Source: Smittium culicis
Taxonomy: Eukaryota > Kickxellomycota > Harpellomycetes > Harpellales > Legeriomycetaceae
Assembly: GCA_001970855.1 (NCBI GenBank)
Contig: LSSN01002337.1
Coordinates: forward strand, 1 to 17,615
Length of the DNA: 17,615 nucleotides
Reading direction: 5' to 3'
The notes beneath the pieces are model-generated. The model was not told where the DNA came from. It did not search any database and worked only from the letters and a program-made list of their open reading frames with translations. The position numbers and the translations under genes were made by a program. This document shows, in pieces, positions 1 to 8,143 of this stretch. The stretch's first letter is position 1. Every line of letters starts with the position of its first letter.

Positions 1-57
1 TGTTTTCACATATATTTTACATACTTATTAACACCAAAAAAATTTTAACTGAACATA

Positions 58-651
58 ATGAAAAACGCCAATATCACCGAAAAAGTATCCAGAAAGGATA
101 AACAGTACAATATGCTTGATAATATTTCACAATGCTATAAATTGCTGACGAGGAAGTTCGAATCTAGAAAGGATGCAAGCGGCAGCAGGTTTTTTGACTT
201 TGGCAAAAGTTTTCCCGAATCGCTCCATAACAACCAAACATTCAAGGAGATGAAAGAGCGAATGGGAAAAATGTGGAAACGGCTTACGCAGATGAGGCAT
301 TCAAAGCGGTGCGCTGATAAAAAATCGAGTGCGATGGCGCTGTTTTGTCAATGCAATATGCAGAAAAACGACTGCATTTCGTGCTCAATTCCAATAACTA
401 GAAAAAGTTAAAGGTACTGTTCTGAAGGAAATTATACATTAGCTGCTTTGAAATGTGTACCTGATAAACATGTTTGTACTTACGAATATGCGAACCGCAG
501 TGTCGATACACTAGAAATGGTTGGAAATCTTTACTATCTGATGTGCGGTGAAATATGCGAATTAAATAGTTCAACTAGATTAGATGAAATGCAAGATGTA
601 GACAATAACTCAGAAACTTTTTCTGTAGAAATCAGATTATGTTTGCTCTAA
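58..651 (+). pseudogene. Small cysteine-containing ORF with one in-frame stop (unknown product)
   Basis: An ATG at 58 opens a 117-codon frame ending in TAA at 409-411. The same frame stays open after that stop to TAA at 649-651, with no shift, so the stretch reads as about 197 codons with a single internal stop. Base composition here is less AT-extreme than the spacer that follows. Before the stop there is a cluster FCQC...CISC; after it come more cysteines (YCSEGNY, LKCVPDKHVCTYEY, YLMCGEIC), which loosely recalls small secreted or chitin-binding cysteine modules, but no family is recognised and no signal peptide is obvious. The first half is lysine- and methionine-rich. It may be a decayed gene, two exons around a very short intron (a GT..AG pair would give only about 29 nt, which is short), or chance. 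The alternative is a genuine 117-residue protein ending at 411. Confidence 0.3.
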
Positions 652-1399
652 ATTTGATATTTAATTATGTTAGTTTTTTTTTTTTTTTTTTTTCACATGA
701 GTGATGATGATAAAATAATAGATCAATGTAGTTTAGCATTTATTTTAGAAAATTTAAATTTAAGACGCGTATATCATAAATTTCTAATAGATTATTTGAT
801 ATCTATTTTTAAGCGTATATTTTTGGAAATATGCATCATATTTGTTATATTAGAGAAATTACTTATATATAGTATCATACTATTGAGAATTAATATACTT
901 TAAGTATCTAATATGGGATATGTATAGTAATTGATAGCTAGATATGTGAAAATTAATATTTTTGCATTATTTTTTCTGATAATATGAGTTTGATCTTTTA
1001 ATTATATATTTTTATATCCAAATTATTCACGATTTACAATTAGTGTTGAGAATTAGAACGCTTCACTGACAGATACAATTATTTGTGTTACCTAATCTTT
1101 ATTTAATTTCGAAATCTTTCCTAGATACTAAATACTTTAACGCCAAAAAAAATTTCCAAAATTTCGTTGTCTGAAATTAAAATCTCAAGAATATTCTAGA
1201 AAGCTCAAACTCAGTACCAAAATTTCTTTAAAAATTTAATCGTTAAAATTATGAAAAAAATATTTTAAAACAAAAACATATGAAAATAAAAGTAATAAAC
1301 CGCCTTTTTCCCCTGTCTTCTTGGATCCATTACCATTTTTTCTTTAGGTAGAAATACCGAATATAAAAAATTAAATAAAAAAAGTAAAAATTATGAATA
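652..1399. other. AT-rich non-coding stretch
   Basis: No convincing gene is seen. A run of T at about 673-693 creates a phenylalanine-rich spurious frame that I do not call. The 5' terminus of the adjacent DIRS-like element probably lies in this interval, but no terminal repeat could be placed by eye. Confidence 0.6.
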
Positions 1400-2279
1400 A
1401 TGCAATCACTTCGCAATGAAATTCTTAACGAAATCCTCAACAGGCTTAATACCGTGGAGAAACCAAGTTCACAGCCAGAGACAGCGTCAGTGGGAATGGA
1501 TCACTCAGTATCCCAAATCACAGATTGACTACAACCCGCCGACACAAAACTCTATAAAGAGCTACAAGAAGCTCTTCCAACCACTAATGAAGACTTCAAA
1601 TACCTTTTTTCCAACATAAAATGTAAGTACGTTTAAGCTTCACTATGAACTATGAAATACACTTTGACCCTCCTGCGGTCAATCCCAAGTTATCCAGCAC
1701 CACCAGACGCACTGACACCAAAATATACGATGAACAGTACAAGTTATTGGATATCACGAGATCGATTGACATCATTTTACACGAGTACATTCAATGTGAC
1801 AACCTGGTGCCAGTTTGAAAGGTTATTGAGCTTTTAACTCAATCAGGGCACTCTTTGCTGATACAGCAACTCAATCCAGTCAGGGAAGGATCAGTTAGGA
1901 ATACAGAGATGCTGGTGATGAAACTGACGTACTGAAACTCTATTTAGAAACAAAGAAATCTCTTATAGACACTTTCCAGATTGTAGAACCAAAGGCCAAT
2001 CATCAGGCGACTCAGAGGTCACTCAAGAGCTACCATCCACGCTCACCCAGGTACGCTATCCATAGAGAATTCCCAAGCCTAGTAGGAATACAGCAGAACC
2101 AGAATCCACAGATCCAAAAGCCACATCAGTTCCAAGAACAGAGACAGCCTCATTTTAATACTTCTAAGAATAATATTTGGGGTGGAAACAGCACCAGACC
2201 CCGAAAGCTTGGGGCAGACTGGAGCTCTTTCAGGAGGCATGGAAGAAGCTTACCGATTACCAATGGGTACTACAGGTGA
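1400..2279 (+). pseudogene. DIRS gag-like ORF remnant
   Basis: This is the first ORF region of the DIRS-like element, expected to encode the structural gag-like protein. An ATG at 1400 begins MQSLRNEILNEILNRLNTVE, reaches TGA at 1526 and continues after it with LYKELQEALPTTNEDF. A second segment in another frame (1651-1815) reads YEIHFDPPAVNPKLSS and IYDEQYKLLDITRSIDIILH. A third (about 1830-2276, with one TAG at 1896) contains NSIRALFADTATQ, KSLIDTFQIVEP and a glutamine/asparagine-rich tail. These blocks follow the usual order for this ORF in DIRS-like elements, as I remember them. At least three frame changes and several stops make it non-functional. The final 126-codon open stretch (1899-2276) lacks an ATG. 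It overlaps the start of the RT frame by about 55 bases. Confidence 0.65.
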
Positions 2280-3391
2280 TCAAGAAAGGGTTCCGAATAC
2301 CCATCAATACGCATCCTCCCACGGTCAAGCAGCCGAAGCTGTGCGATAGGACTTAAAGAAGCTTCCGGAAAAGATTTTCGAGAAGGAGATTACAAGAATC
2401 CTCTCCAAAAAAGCTATAGAAGATGTTTCAGCAGCGCAGTCAGAATTATTCTCTAAGGCATTCAAAGTCACAAAGTAAAATTGAGGAACATGGATGGTCC
2501 TCAACCTGAAACCTCTGAGCAAATACATCCTCGAGCAGCATTTCAAGAAGGAATCACTCAACATAATCTTATGAATGTTACGAAAGGGAGACTGGATGAC
2601 AAGTATCGATACCAGCGATGAGTTCTTGCACGTGCTCATCAACAAGTCGTCAAGAAAATATCTCAGATTCACATGGGGCCATCGCGTCTATCATTACAGG
2701 GCACTTCCATATCGACTGCCTTTACTACCAGTGGTATTTAACAAAATACTTAAGTCGGTTATCAAGTGGATAAGATCTCAAGCGATCAGAATCTCGATTT
2801 ACTTAGACAATTTTCTAGTCGGATCAGCCAAAATCGAGTTTATCAAACAAACTGAGATCATTTCAAACAAGCTATCCAATCAGGGGCTCATAATAAACAA
2901 TGAGAAATTTTCAATAAACCCCAAGCAGTCTATCATCCATTTTGGTATGGTCACCAACTCCCGCCAAATGAGCTTTAGGAATCCTAAGCAGAAACTCATG
3001 GATCTCACAAGAGAGGCATCCAGAATTATCATAAATGGAAAGACGGCGCTGAGATGCTTATCGTCTTTCATTGCGAAGACATGGGCGCTGAAAATCGATC
3101 TATGTTTTGGGAGACTCGTGAGCAGGAGAATTTTGGAGCTCAAGAACGGTGCGCTTCGGACCACGGGGAATCGAAGCACGGAAGTATCATTAGACAAGCA
3201 ATTCTAGACAATCTAATCTGGTTGAAAGATCACGTCAAGGAATGTAACGATCTGAATTTCCTCCCAGTAATCCCGGGGGTGGAAATCTACACAGATGCGA
3301 CCGGCTTCCATTGGAGGATAGTCATTGGTCAGAGTCAGTACTTAGGAACATGGAAAAAAACACAGTGTCATGAATGGAACTTTCTATAACT

Positions 3392-3472
3392 TTCTAGAAT
3401 GTTGCGGAATGTTCAGATATCATCAGCAGCAATGTTCTAGAATGTTATAAAACGTTCTAGAACATTTCCGAA
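3392..3472. promoter_or_regulatory. Arrays of heat-shock-element-like TTCnnGAA modules in the LTR
   Basis: TTCTAGAA occurs three times (3392-3399, 3435-3442, 3455-3462). Around these, five-base modules alternate in phase: from 3392 TTC, GAA, TTG, GAA, TTC; from 3435 TTC, GAA, TTA, AAA, TTC, GAA, TTT, GAA through 3472. That matches the nTTCnnGAAn consensus bound by heat shock factor trimers. The position near the upstream end of the candidate LTR is where enhancers normally lie. Binding is inferred only from the pattern. Confidence 0.5.
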
Positions 3473-3665
3473 ATTTCTTATCGATATTAATTTTTCTTAC
3501 GTAATAATTATACGTTTTCATATTTTTAACATCGATAACGATTTGTTTTTATTACTAATCGAACTTGATTAGTAGTCAAACAGTTATTTTTCTATAGCTT
3601 TCTTTTTAGTATATTCTGTAGTTTTTCTTTGAAGTTTATGACCTAAAACCAAGAAACGTAAAAAG

Positions 3666-3675
3666 TATAAAAAGG
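3666..3675 (+). promoter_or_regulatory. TATA box of the candidate LTR
   Basis: TATAAAAAGG lies about 200 bp downstream of the heat-shock-like arrays and about 55 bp upstream of an AATAAATAAATA tract (about 3733), the arrangement expected for an LTR promoter followed by its polyadenylation signal. It is a sequence match only. Confidence 0.4.
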
Positions 3676-4439
3676 TTTCGTTTTTCCTGTCTTGAATTCT
3701 ACATTTAGTATCTTGTATACTTTCTAATAAGTAATAAATAAATATCTTTATACTAAATACAACTTTTGACTTCACTTGCCTTGCACTCTTATAAACCAGA
3801 TCTTGACACACAGTCAAACCTTATTGTCAATTCCAAGGAACTACTATAAATATACAAGGCTATAAGATGCTTCAGATAAAGGGTAGGAGCGTGCTTTTAT
3901 ATTTCGACAACAATACCTCAATCAGCTATATAAAGAATCAGTGAGGAACCAGATCAACCAATCTTCTCGAAATATCGGAGCTGATGTGGAGACACTGCAT
4001 AAGCTATGGTACTAGAATACAGATCCAGTACGTACCATTCATTGTGAACCCGGAAGACGCCTTATCTCGGCTTACTATGCAGACCGAATGGTCGATATCG
4101 GAAAAATTGTTTCATAGAATTCAAAAATACTTTGGTCCTCACGATATCGACATGTTTGCGAGTAAAACCAGTCACAAACTGAACAAATTTGTGTGTTGGA
4201 AATACTGCCCCCAAGCAGCCATGATGAATGCATTCAACCACAGTTGGACCGTGTGGACGAATCCATACATGTGTCGGCCGTGGAATCTGATCCAGCGCAC
4301 CATCCAGAAGATCCTCCAGGAGAGGATCACAACAATTCTAATCACGCCGTTATGGAGATCAGCTCCGTAGTATCCGGATCTAAAGAGCATATCAATTGCT
4401 TCACCAATCAAGATCCATGCTCCAGCAGTCATCCCAGAT

Positions 4440-5469
4440 CCGAGAAACGTAAAATCAGCGACAATGCGCAACTAGACATGGTCGCTTACGACTTGCCGGT
4501 TATGCGTGCAAGGTATCAGGAAGCAGGTTTAGATGGCCAGGCTAAAAAATTGATACTCGACAACACTCGCGTTAAGACCAAGCAGAAAAAATATTTGAAC
4601 CCGAAGAACAAGTTTATACTGTGAATTTCTAACTCTTGAATCTCCATAGAGAACGTAGCAGCCATTGAATTTATAAACTATCTAGAAATTCAACCTAAGA
4701 CGCTAAACTGGAGACTAGGAGCATCCAAGAACTACAAGTCCACCATCCTTAATTTAAACAGTGGCTGAGCTTCATCTGTGACGATCCACTAATGAAAGAG
4801 TATCTCAAAGAAACCTCTTCATTAAACGTCAAATCATTCGAAAATCCGCTCTATGGCATCAGTTCAATCATTGAATGCATCAGTAAGCTTGAAACCAACT
4901 TCAGAATGTCAAGGTACTATTTGAAAGCAAAGCTACTTTGGCTCATCGCCATCTGTGGCTTTATAAGGCCAAGTGACATTGAAAGGATTGATGACATCAA
5001 TAGATCAGTAACAAAGGAATATATCAAGTTCGTAATAGTAGGGCTAGAGGAGAAATGTAATGGTATGTTGATCGAAGAGGTTTCTGTAATTAATGCACAC
5101 TGCGGCAAGAAAATATGTTCGGTTGAAATCTACAAGGCTTACAAAAAGCGGAAAACGGAAACACCACGCATAAATCCACATTCTTAAATTGAAGGGAATA
5201 CCACATCCTATGTTTTCAGGATTCTCAAGGATCACACTACCAATATTGGAACACAGCGTATTAGCAAGTACAAAAAAAAAATCTTATTTATCTTATGTCT
5301 TTACCACCTAATGCAAAAGTACCAAAGGCAAGATAACTTGTATATACACGTGCTACTATATCAGGTGCAACATTACAATGATGTTATTGCCCAAGGGTTT
5401 TGTGCAAGCAGAGGAATATTTGATACGTACTATAAGTTATCACGCAAAAAAAGAGAAAATTTGACTTAG
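4440..5469 (+). pseudogene. DIRS tyrosine recombinase ORF remnant
   Basis: This is the recombinase that would integrate the circular cDNA. The N-terminal part reads LDMVAYDLPVMRARYQEAGL and LILDNTRVKTKQKKYL, up to TGA at 4622. The same frame resumes after another TGA (4637) with VAAIEFINYLE and NWRLGASKNYKSTILNL. A frameshift near 4760 leads to WLSFICDDPLMKEYL and the core: KAKLLWLIAICGFIRPSDIE contains the box I Arg. A TAA at 5185 interrupts the frame, which then stays open to TAG at 5467 and ends FDTYYKLSRKKRENLT, where the conserved terminal Tyr is kept. A segment with NAKVPKAR (about 5310-5330) lies in a different frame after an A-run (5272-5281), so the region of the second conserved Arg is frameshifted. 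The copy is inactive, though its key boxes are recognisable. Confidence 0.75.
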
Positions 5470-6015
5470 CATGTATTAAACTCTGAAGCAACATAGTTGT
5501 ATCTGATAATGCGCATAATAATTATAAGTTTTCATTTATTTAATTAAAGATAATAAAGTGTTTAGGTATCCTAAAGTAAGTTTTTCTTATTATGAGGGGC
5601 GGGGGGAGGTAAAAGGCCGAATCTGACTATGGTTATGAGACGAATTACAAGCTAACTTAGCCTTCTGGTCAAATTGCCATTATAGAGTATAGAGCTACTA
5701 GTACGTCGGATAATATGGAGATATAAAATATTTGCTATTCTGTTTAGTTAAACAACATTTTTTATGTTTCAAAAAGTATAAGCAAGTTGAATTACGAGCG
5801 AAATTATCGGCAAGGCAGCAATAAAATCATATCGAGTTGATTTTACAAATACGAAATTTATATTTTTTTCGAGATATTGTTATGCTATATTTGAGGTATA
5901 AAATAGTGATTGGGCAATAGCAGAACCAGATTACAAAAGCTTAGAATATAATGATAATTTTAGTAATTAAAATGGATTAATCAACGACGAATTTATTAGC
6001 CCGTTCCCGGACGGT

Positions 6016-6180
6016 AGACTGTTTATGATCTATCAAATATAGCCAATTGTATTCATTAATAATAGCATAAATCCAAAGACTTTAGAGGTATTGGTATATT
6101 TTAAAAAACATCAAATAATGTGCTTATTAATAAATCATAAAATTAATTTTTTTAAAGGGCGTTCGACAAGAAAGGGTTCA
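6016..6180. repeat. Copy 1 of a repeat spaced 302 bp from copy 2
   Basis: The copy shares GATCTATCAAATATAGCCAA exactly with copy 2 (6028-6047 here, 6330-6349 there). It also shares AATAATAGCATAAATC, a GAAGAC/AAAGAC motif, ATAAAATTAAT and a closing GA(C/A)A(A/G)GAAA(G/T)GGTT-like stretch. Divergence is substantial outside these blocks. Confidence 0.7.
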
Positions 6181-6317
6181 AAAGCTATTTTCCCACAAAA
6201 AAAAAAGAAAAAATTGCTCCCATAATTGATAGATTGCGGAGTTTATGGAGATTATTGATAATATCCGATTTAAATCTGGAAAAGAGTTGCTCTCCCAATT
6301 AACACTTTCACGAGCGA

Positions 6318-6500
6318 TAGACTATTTTTGATCTATCAAATATAGCCAACTACCTTCAATAATAATAGCATAAATCAGAAGACTTAAGAAATATCGGTAC
6401 ATTGAAAAAAAAACAGTAAATAATAAACTTGCTTACTAATCTTAGATGAATAATAAAATTAATCGATTCAAAGAGTATTGAACAGGAAATGGTTAAAGTA
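6318..6500. repeat. Copy 2 of the 302 bp-spaced repeat
   Basis: Same blocks and order as copy 1, in direct orientation, with small indels (a longer A-run near 6406). The pair could be an old tandem duplication or two remnants of a dispersed AT-rich element; no inverted ends or target duplications were seen. Confidence 0.7.
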
Positions 6501-6642
6501 AAACACAAACATTAAATTGTTTGCTGTCAAATACTAATAAATGATTGAATTTTTTTTTTTTTGGAGGAATATATATATTATTTAAGAAACTTTTAGTCAA
6601 TTTAAAACTTTAGTTTTTTTTGTTAACAGCAATATTTTTTTT

Positions 6643-6659
6643 TTTTAACTTTTGGCCAG
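6643..6659 (+). other. Candidate 3' splice site before the peptidase exon
   Basis: A T-run (about 6635-6646) followed by TAACTTTTGGCCAG ends in AG at 6659, a good polypyrimidine-tract acceptor. The peptidase frame is open through it but has no upstream in-frame ATG before a TAG at 6611, which would fit a 5' exon spliced in here. The donor was not located with confidence. Confidence 0.35.
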
Positions 6660-6676
6660 TTGCGAGAAATTTAATA

Positions 6677-8143
6677 ATGAAGCTAACAGAGTTGGTAAAT
6701 CTAGCGATTTTCGGGTCAGAGATTGCTGCATTGACTAGCAGCCAGTATGTGGGGAAGAACGTGAGGACGAATGGGGCGAATATGGTCAATTTGCTGCTTG
6801 ACAATGCGGGAAATGCAAACGATACAGACGTATGGGATGATCTGGCAGAGATGACAGATTTGTATGGACATCGCATGACTGGGCATGTGCAGTACGACAG
6901 GTCTGTGGAATGGGTGCTTTCAGATGCGAAGAACCATAGCGAACTGGATGCATGGACGGAGCCGGTAACAGTGGATATCTGGAATAGGAACGAGGAGCGC
7001 GTGGAGTTATATGTGCCGACGCGGTACCCACCGGTGATGAGTATTCCAATGTTCGGGCTTGGGCTGTCAGTCGGTACGGGTCCTGAGGGGATCGAGGCGG
7101 AAGTGCTTCCAGTTAAGACGTTTGAGGAGTTGGAAGAGTTGGGGAGTGCAAAGATCAGGGGAAAAATCGTTCTATTCTGCAAAGATTTTGTGAGGTATAG
7201 CTACAATACGAAATATCGACAGTTTGGAGCAGTGGAAGCGGAGAAGTACGGTGCTGTTGGGGTGCTAGTACAGTCAATTACAGGCTACTCGCTAGTGACT
7301 CCACATGCGGGAGCTATGAAGCCAGCGTCTATTCCCGGAGCAGCAATAAGTATTGAGGATTCTAAACTAATGCAAAGGATGTATGCTAGGTACATGGCGG
7401 CACAAAAGAATCCGGGAATGCGTAATGCAAATAAGTTCGTAATGCCTAGGGTAAAGATAGTGATGAACCCGGAGTATATAGAGAGGGCAAAAGTAAGTAG
7501 TAACGTTGTGATTGAGCTTAAAGGTTCCGAGCTGCCAGAGGAGATAGTGTTGTTGAGTGGACATTTTGATTCTTGGGATGTCGGGGTTGGGGCAATAGAC
7601 GACGGGGGAGGAGCATTTGCGTCGTACCACGCGGTTAAAATTCTATCAAGGCTGCCTTTCCGGCCTAGACGTACGGTAAGGGTATTGTTGTGGAATAACG
7701 AGGAGTATAATGGTAGGGGATCAGCAGCGTATGTAGAGGCACACAGGGGCGAGATAGACAAGCACGTGTTTGCAATGGAATCAGACGCAGGAAACTTTGA
7801 TCCATGGGGCATGTTAGTTATGGCATCGGAGGGGACGGTGTCAAGGATGTCAGAGCTGGGCAAGAGGTACCTCTGGAGTGTTGGGGGCGGAAACATTACA
7901 AAATCAGAGACACCGCCAGCGGCAGACATTTCGGGGCTGTGTAACGCAGGAGTTCCGTGTGGGGCGTTTGTAAGTCTAGACAAGTATACGGGGAATTCAC
8001 CATTAGAGGAGGGAGGGTATGAGGGGTACTTCCGGTTCCACCATACAGCAGCGGATAGGATGGAGGCACTGGACAAGCACCAGCTAAGGAAAAACGCGGT
8101 AGCTATGGCAGTGTGGGCATACGTTCTTGCAGACCAAGAGTAG
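6677..8143 (+). CDS. M28-family metallopeptidase, carboxypeptidase Q-like
   Basis: Predicted di-zinc exopeptidase that releases residues from small peptides; relatives are secreted or lysosomal/vacuolar. With ATG 6677 the product is 488 residues, close to the roughly 470 of animal carboxypeptidase Q. N-terminal LVNLAIFGSEIA and FGLGLSVGTGPEGI match the family. A protease-associated-type insert (about residues 155-235) includes IRGKIVLFCKDF and QFGAVEAEKYGAVGVLV. The catalytic core carries all expected ligands: His in SGHFDSWD (296), Asp in DDGGGAF (308/309), the Glu pair in NNEEYNG (342/343), Asp in ESDAGNF (370) and His in FRFHHTAADR (455/456). No signal peptide follows this ATG. The frame is open upstream to 6614 with only TTG available, so an N-terminal secretory exon is probably spliced on at about 6660. 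The coding strand is unusually G-rich for this AT-rich window. Ends at TAG 8141-8143; AATAAA lies at 8416. Confidence 0.9.
   Translation: MKLTELVNLAIFGSEIAALTSSQYVGKNVRTNGANMVNLLLDNAGNANDTDVWDDLAEMTDLYGHRMTGHVQYDRSVEWVLSDAKNHSELDAWTEPVTVDIWNRNEERVELYVPTRYPPVMSIPMFGLGLSVGTGPEGIEAEVLPVKTFEELEELGSAKIRGKIVLFCKDFVRYSYNTKYRQFGAVEAEKYGAVGVLVQSITGYSLVTPHAGAMKPASIPGAAISIEDSKLMQRMYARYMAAQKNPGMRNANKFVMPRVKIVMNPEYIERAKVSSNVVIELKGSELPEEIVLLSGHFDSWDVGVGAIDDGGGAFASYHAVKILSRLPFRPRRTVRVLLWNNEEYNGRGSAAYVEAHRGEIDKHVFAMESDAGNFDPWGMLVMASEGTVSRMSELGKRYLWSVGGGNITKSETPPAADISGLCNAGVPCGAFVSLDKYTGNSPLEEGGYEGYFRFHHTAADRMEALDKHQLRKNAVAMAVWAYVLADQE

Larger units (their letters stand above)
3383..3816 (+). mobile_element. 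Probable solo LTR nested in the DIRS RNase H domain
   Basis: The RNase H frame is interrupted between HEWNF and IVNSKELL by about 439 bp of non-coding DNA. The left flank ends AACTT (3378-3382) and the right flank starts AACCT (3817-3821), a 5 bp target duplication with one mismatch. Excising the insert plus one copy restores the reading frame (N-L/F-L/I-V-N-S-K). The insert ends in CA; its left end reads TCTATAAC, so the canonical TG may be decayed to TC. Inside are heat-shock-like arrays near the left end, a TATA box at 3666 and A/T-rich AATAAATAAATA further right, an order like U3-R-U5. No internal retroviral-type coding sequence is present, so a solo LTR left by recombination is the simplest reading. 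The left edge is uncertain because AACTTTCTA is repeated in tandem at 3378-3396. Confidence 0.6.
2222..4370 (+). pseudogene. DIRS reverse transcriptase/RNase H ORF remnant
   Basis: The polymerase ORF begins with ELFQEAWKKLTDYQWVLQVI (frame 2, to TAA 2354), then moves to frame 1 (2350-3207) with stops at 2476, 2482 and 2572. The RT core shows MTSIDTSDEFLHV with the first catalytic Asp. The box normally reading LPFGLS is here LPYRLP, with its Gly lost, and the active-site YLDD is YLDN at about 2803-2814. After a frameshift near 3200 the RNase H domain starts (EIYTDATGF, first Asp). It is split by the nested insert at 3383-3816 and resumes with IVNSKELL (Glu), LLYFDNNTSISYI (Asp) and NPEDALSRL (Asp). 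The tail, GPHDIDMFASKT through PYMCRPWNLIQ to TPLWRSAP, is the conserved region that follows RNase H in these elements. Stops at 3387, 3868 and 3942 plus the active-site changes mark it as dead. Confidence 0.85.
1400..5469 (+). mobile_element. Degraded DIRS-like tyrosine-recombinase retrotransposon
   Basis: Fragments of every domain expected for a DIRS-type element occur in order on the plus strand: gag-like (1400-2279), reverse transcriptase (from about 2222), RNase H with its downstream DIRS-specific region (to 4370), and tyrosine recombinase (about 4440-5469). DIRS elements transpose through a circular DNA intermediate that is integrated by a tyrosine recombinase instead of a DDE integrase. 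All frames here carry stops and frameshifts and the RT active site is altered, so the copy cannot be autonomous. The coordinates cover only the recognisable coding remnants; the split or inverted terminal repeats were not found. A second mobile element of about 434 bp is inserted within it. Family assignment rests on the RT motifs (KGDWMTSID, RKYLRFTWG) and on the recombinase at the 3' end. Confidence 0.85.
5470..6600. other. AT-rich spacer, likely holding the 3' terminus of the DIRS element
   Basis: No gene is seen. The interval holds an isolated G-rich patch at about 5594-5608 in otherwise AT-rich sequence, the 302 bp-offset duplicated repeat listed separately, and poly(T) near 6550. Promoter elements of the downstream peptidase gene should lie towards its right end, but none is clear. 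Confidence 0.55.

Noticed and set aside
667..903. 78-codon plus-strand ORF
   Set aside because: Driven by a T-run giving consecutive Phe, then AT-rich translation; no protein-like pattern.
2325..2672. 115-codon minus-strand ORF, and a similar one at 2880-3197
   Set aside because: Both lie antisense to recognisable RT sequence; shadows.
3584..3817. 77-codon minus-strand ORF inside the insert
   Set aside because: AT-rich LTR sequence with regulatory features; no family pattern.
4193..4440. First part of the plus-strand frame that later encodes recombinase sequence
   Set aside because: Overlaps the conserved post-RNase H region in another frame; only the part after about 4440 matches recombinase.
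5594..5622. G-rich patch as inverted counterpart of the C-rich stretch near 1300 (DIRS terminal repeat)
   Set aside because: Only a short, imperfect complement by eye; not enough to call terminal repeats.
6620..6676. TTG at 6620 as start of the peptidase
   Set aside because: A non-ATG start is unlikely in a nuclear eukaryotic gene; the Phe-rich stretch is a translated T-run next to a splice-acceptor-like site.
7285..8076. 263-codon minus-strand ORF within the peptidase gene
   Set aside because: Long only because the coding strand is GC-richer; the plus strand has all five metal-ligand motifs.
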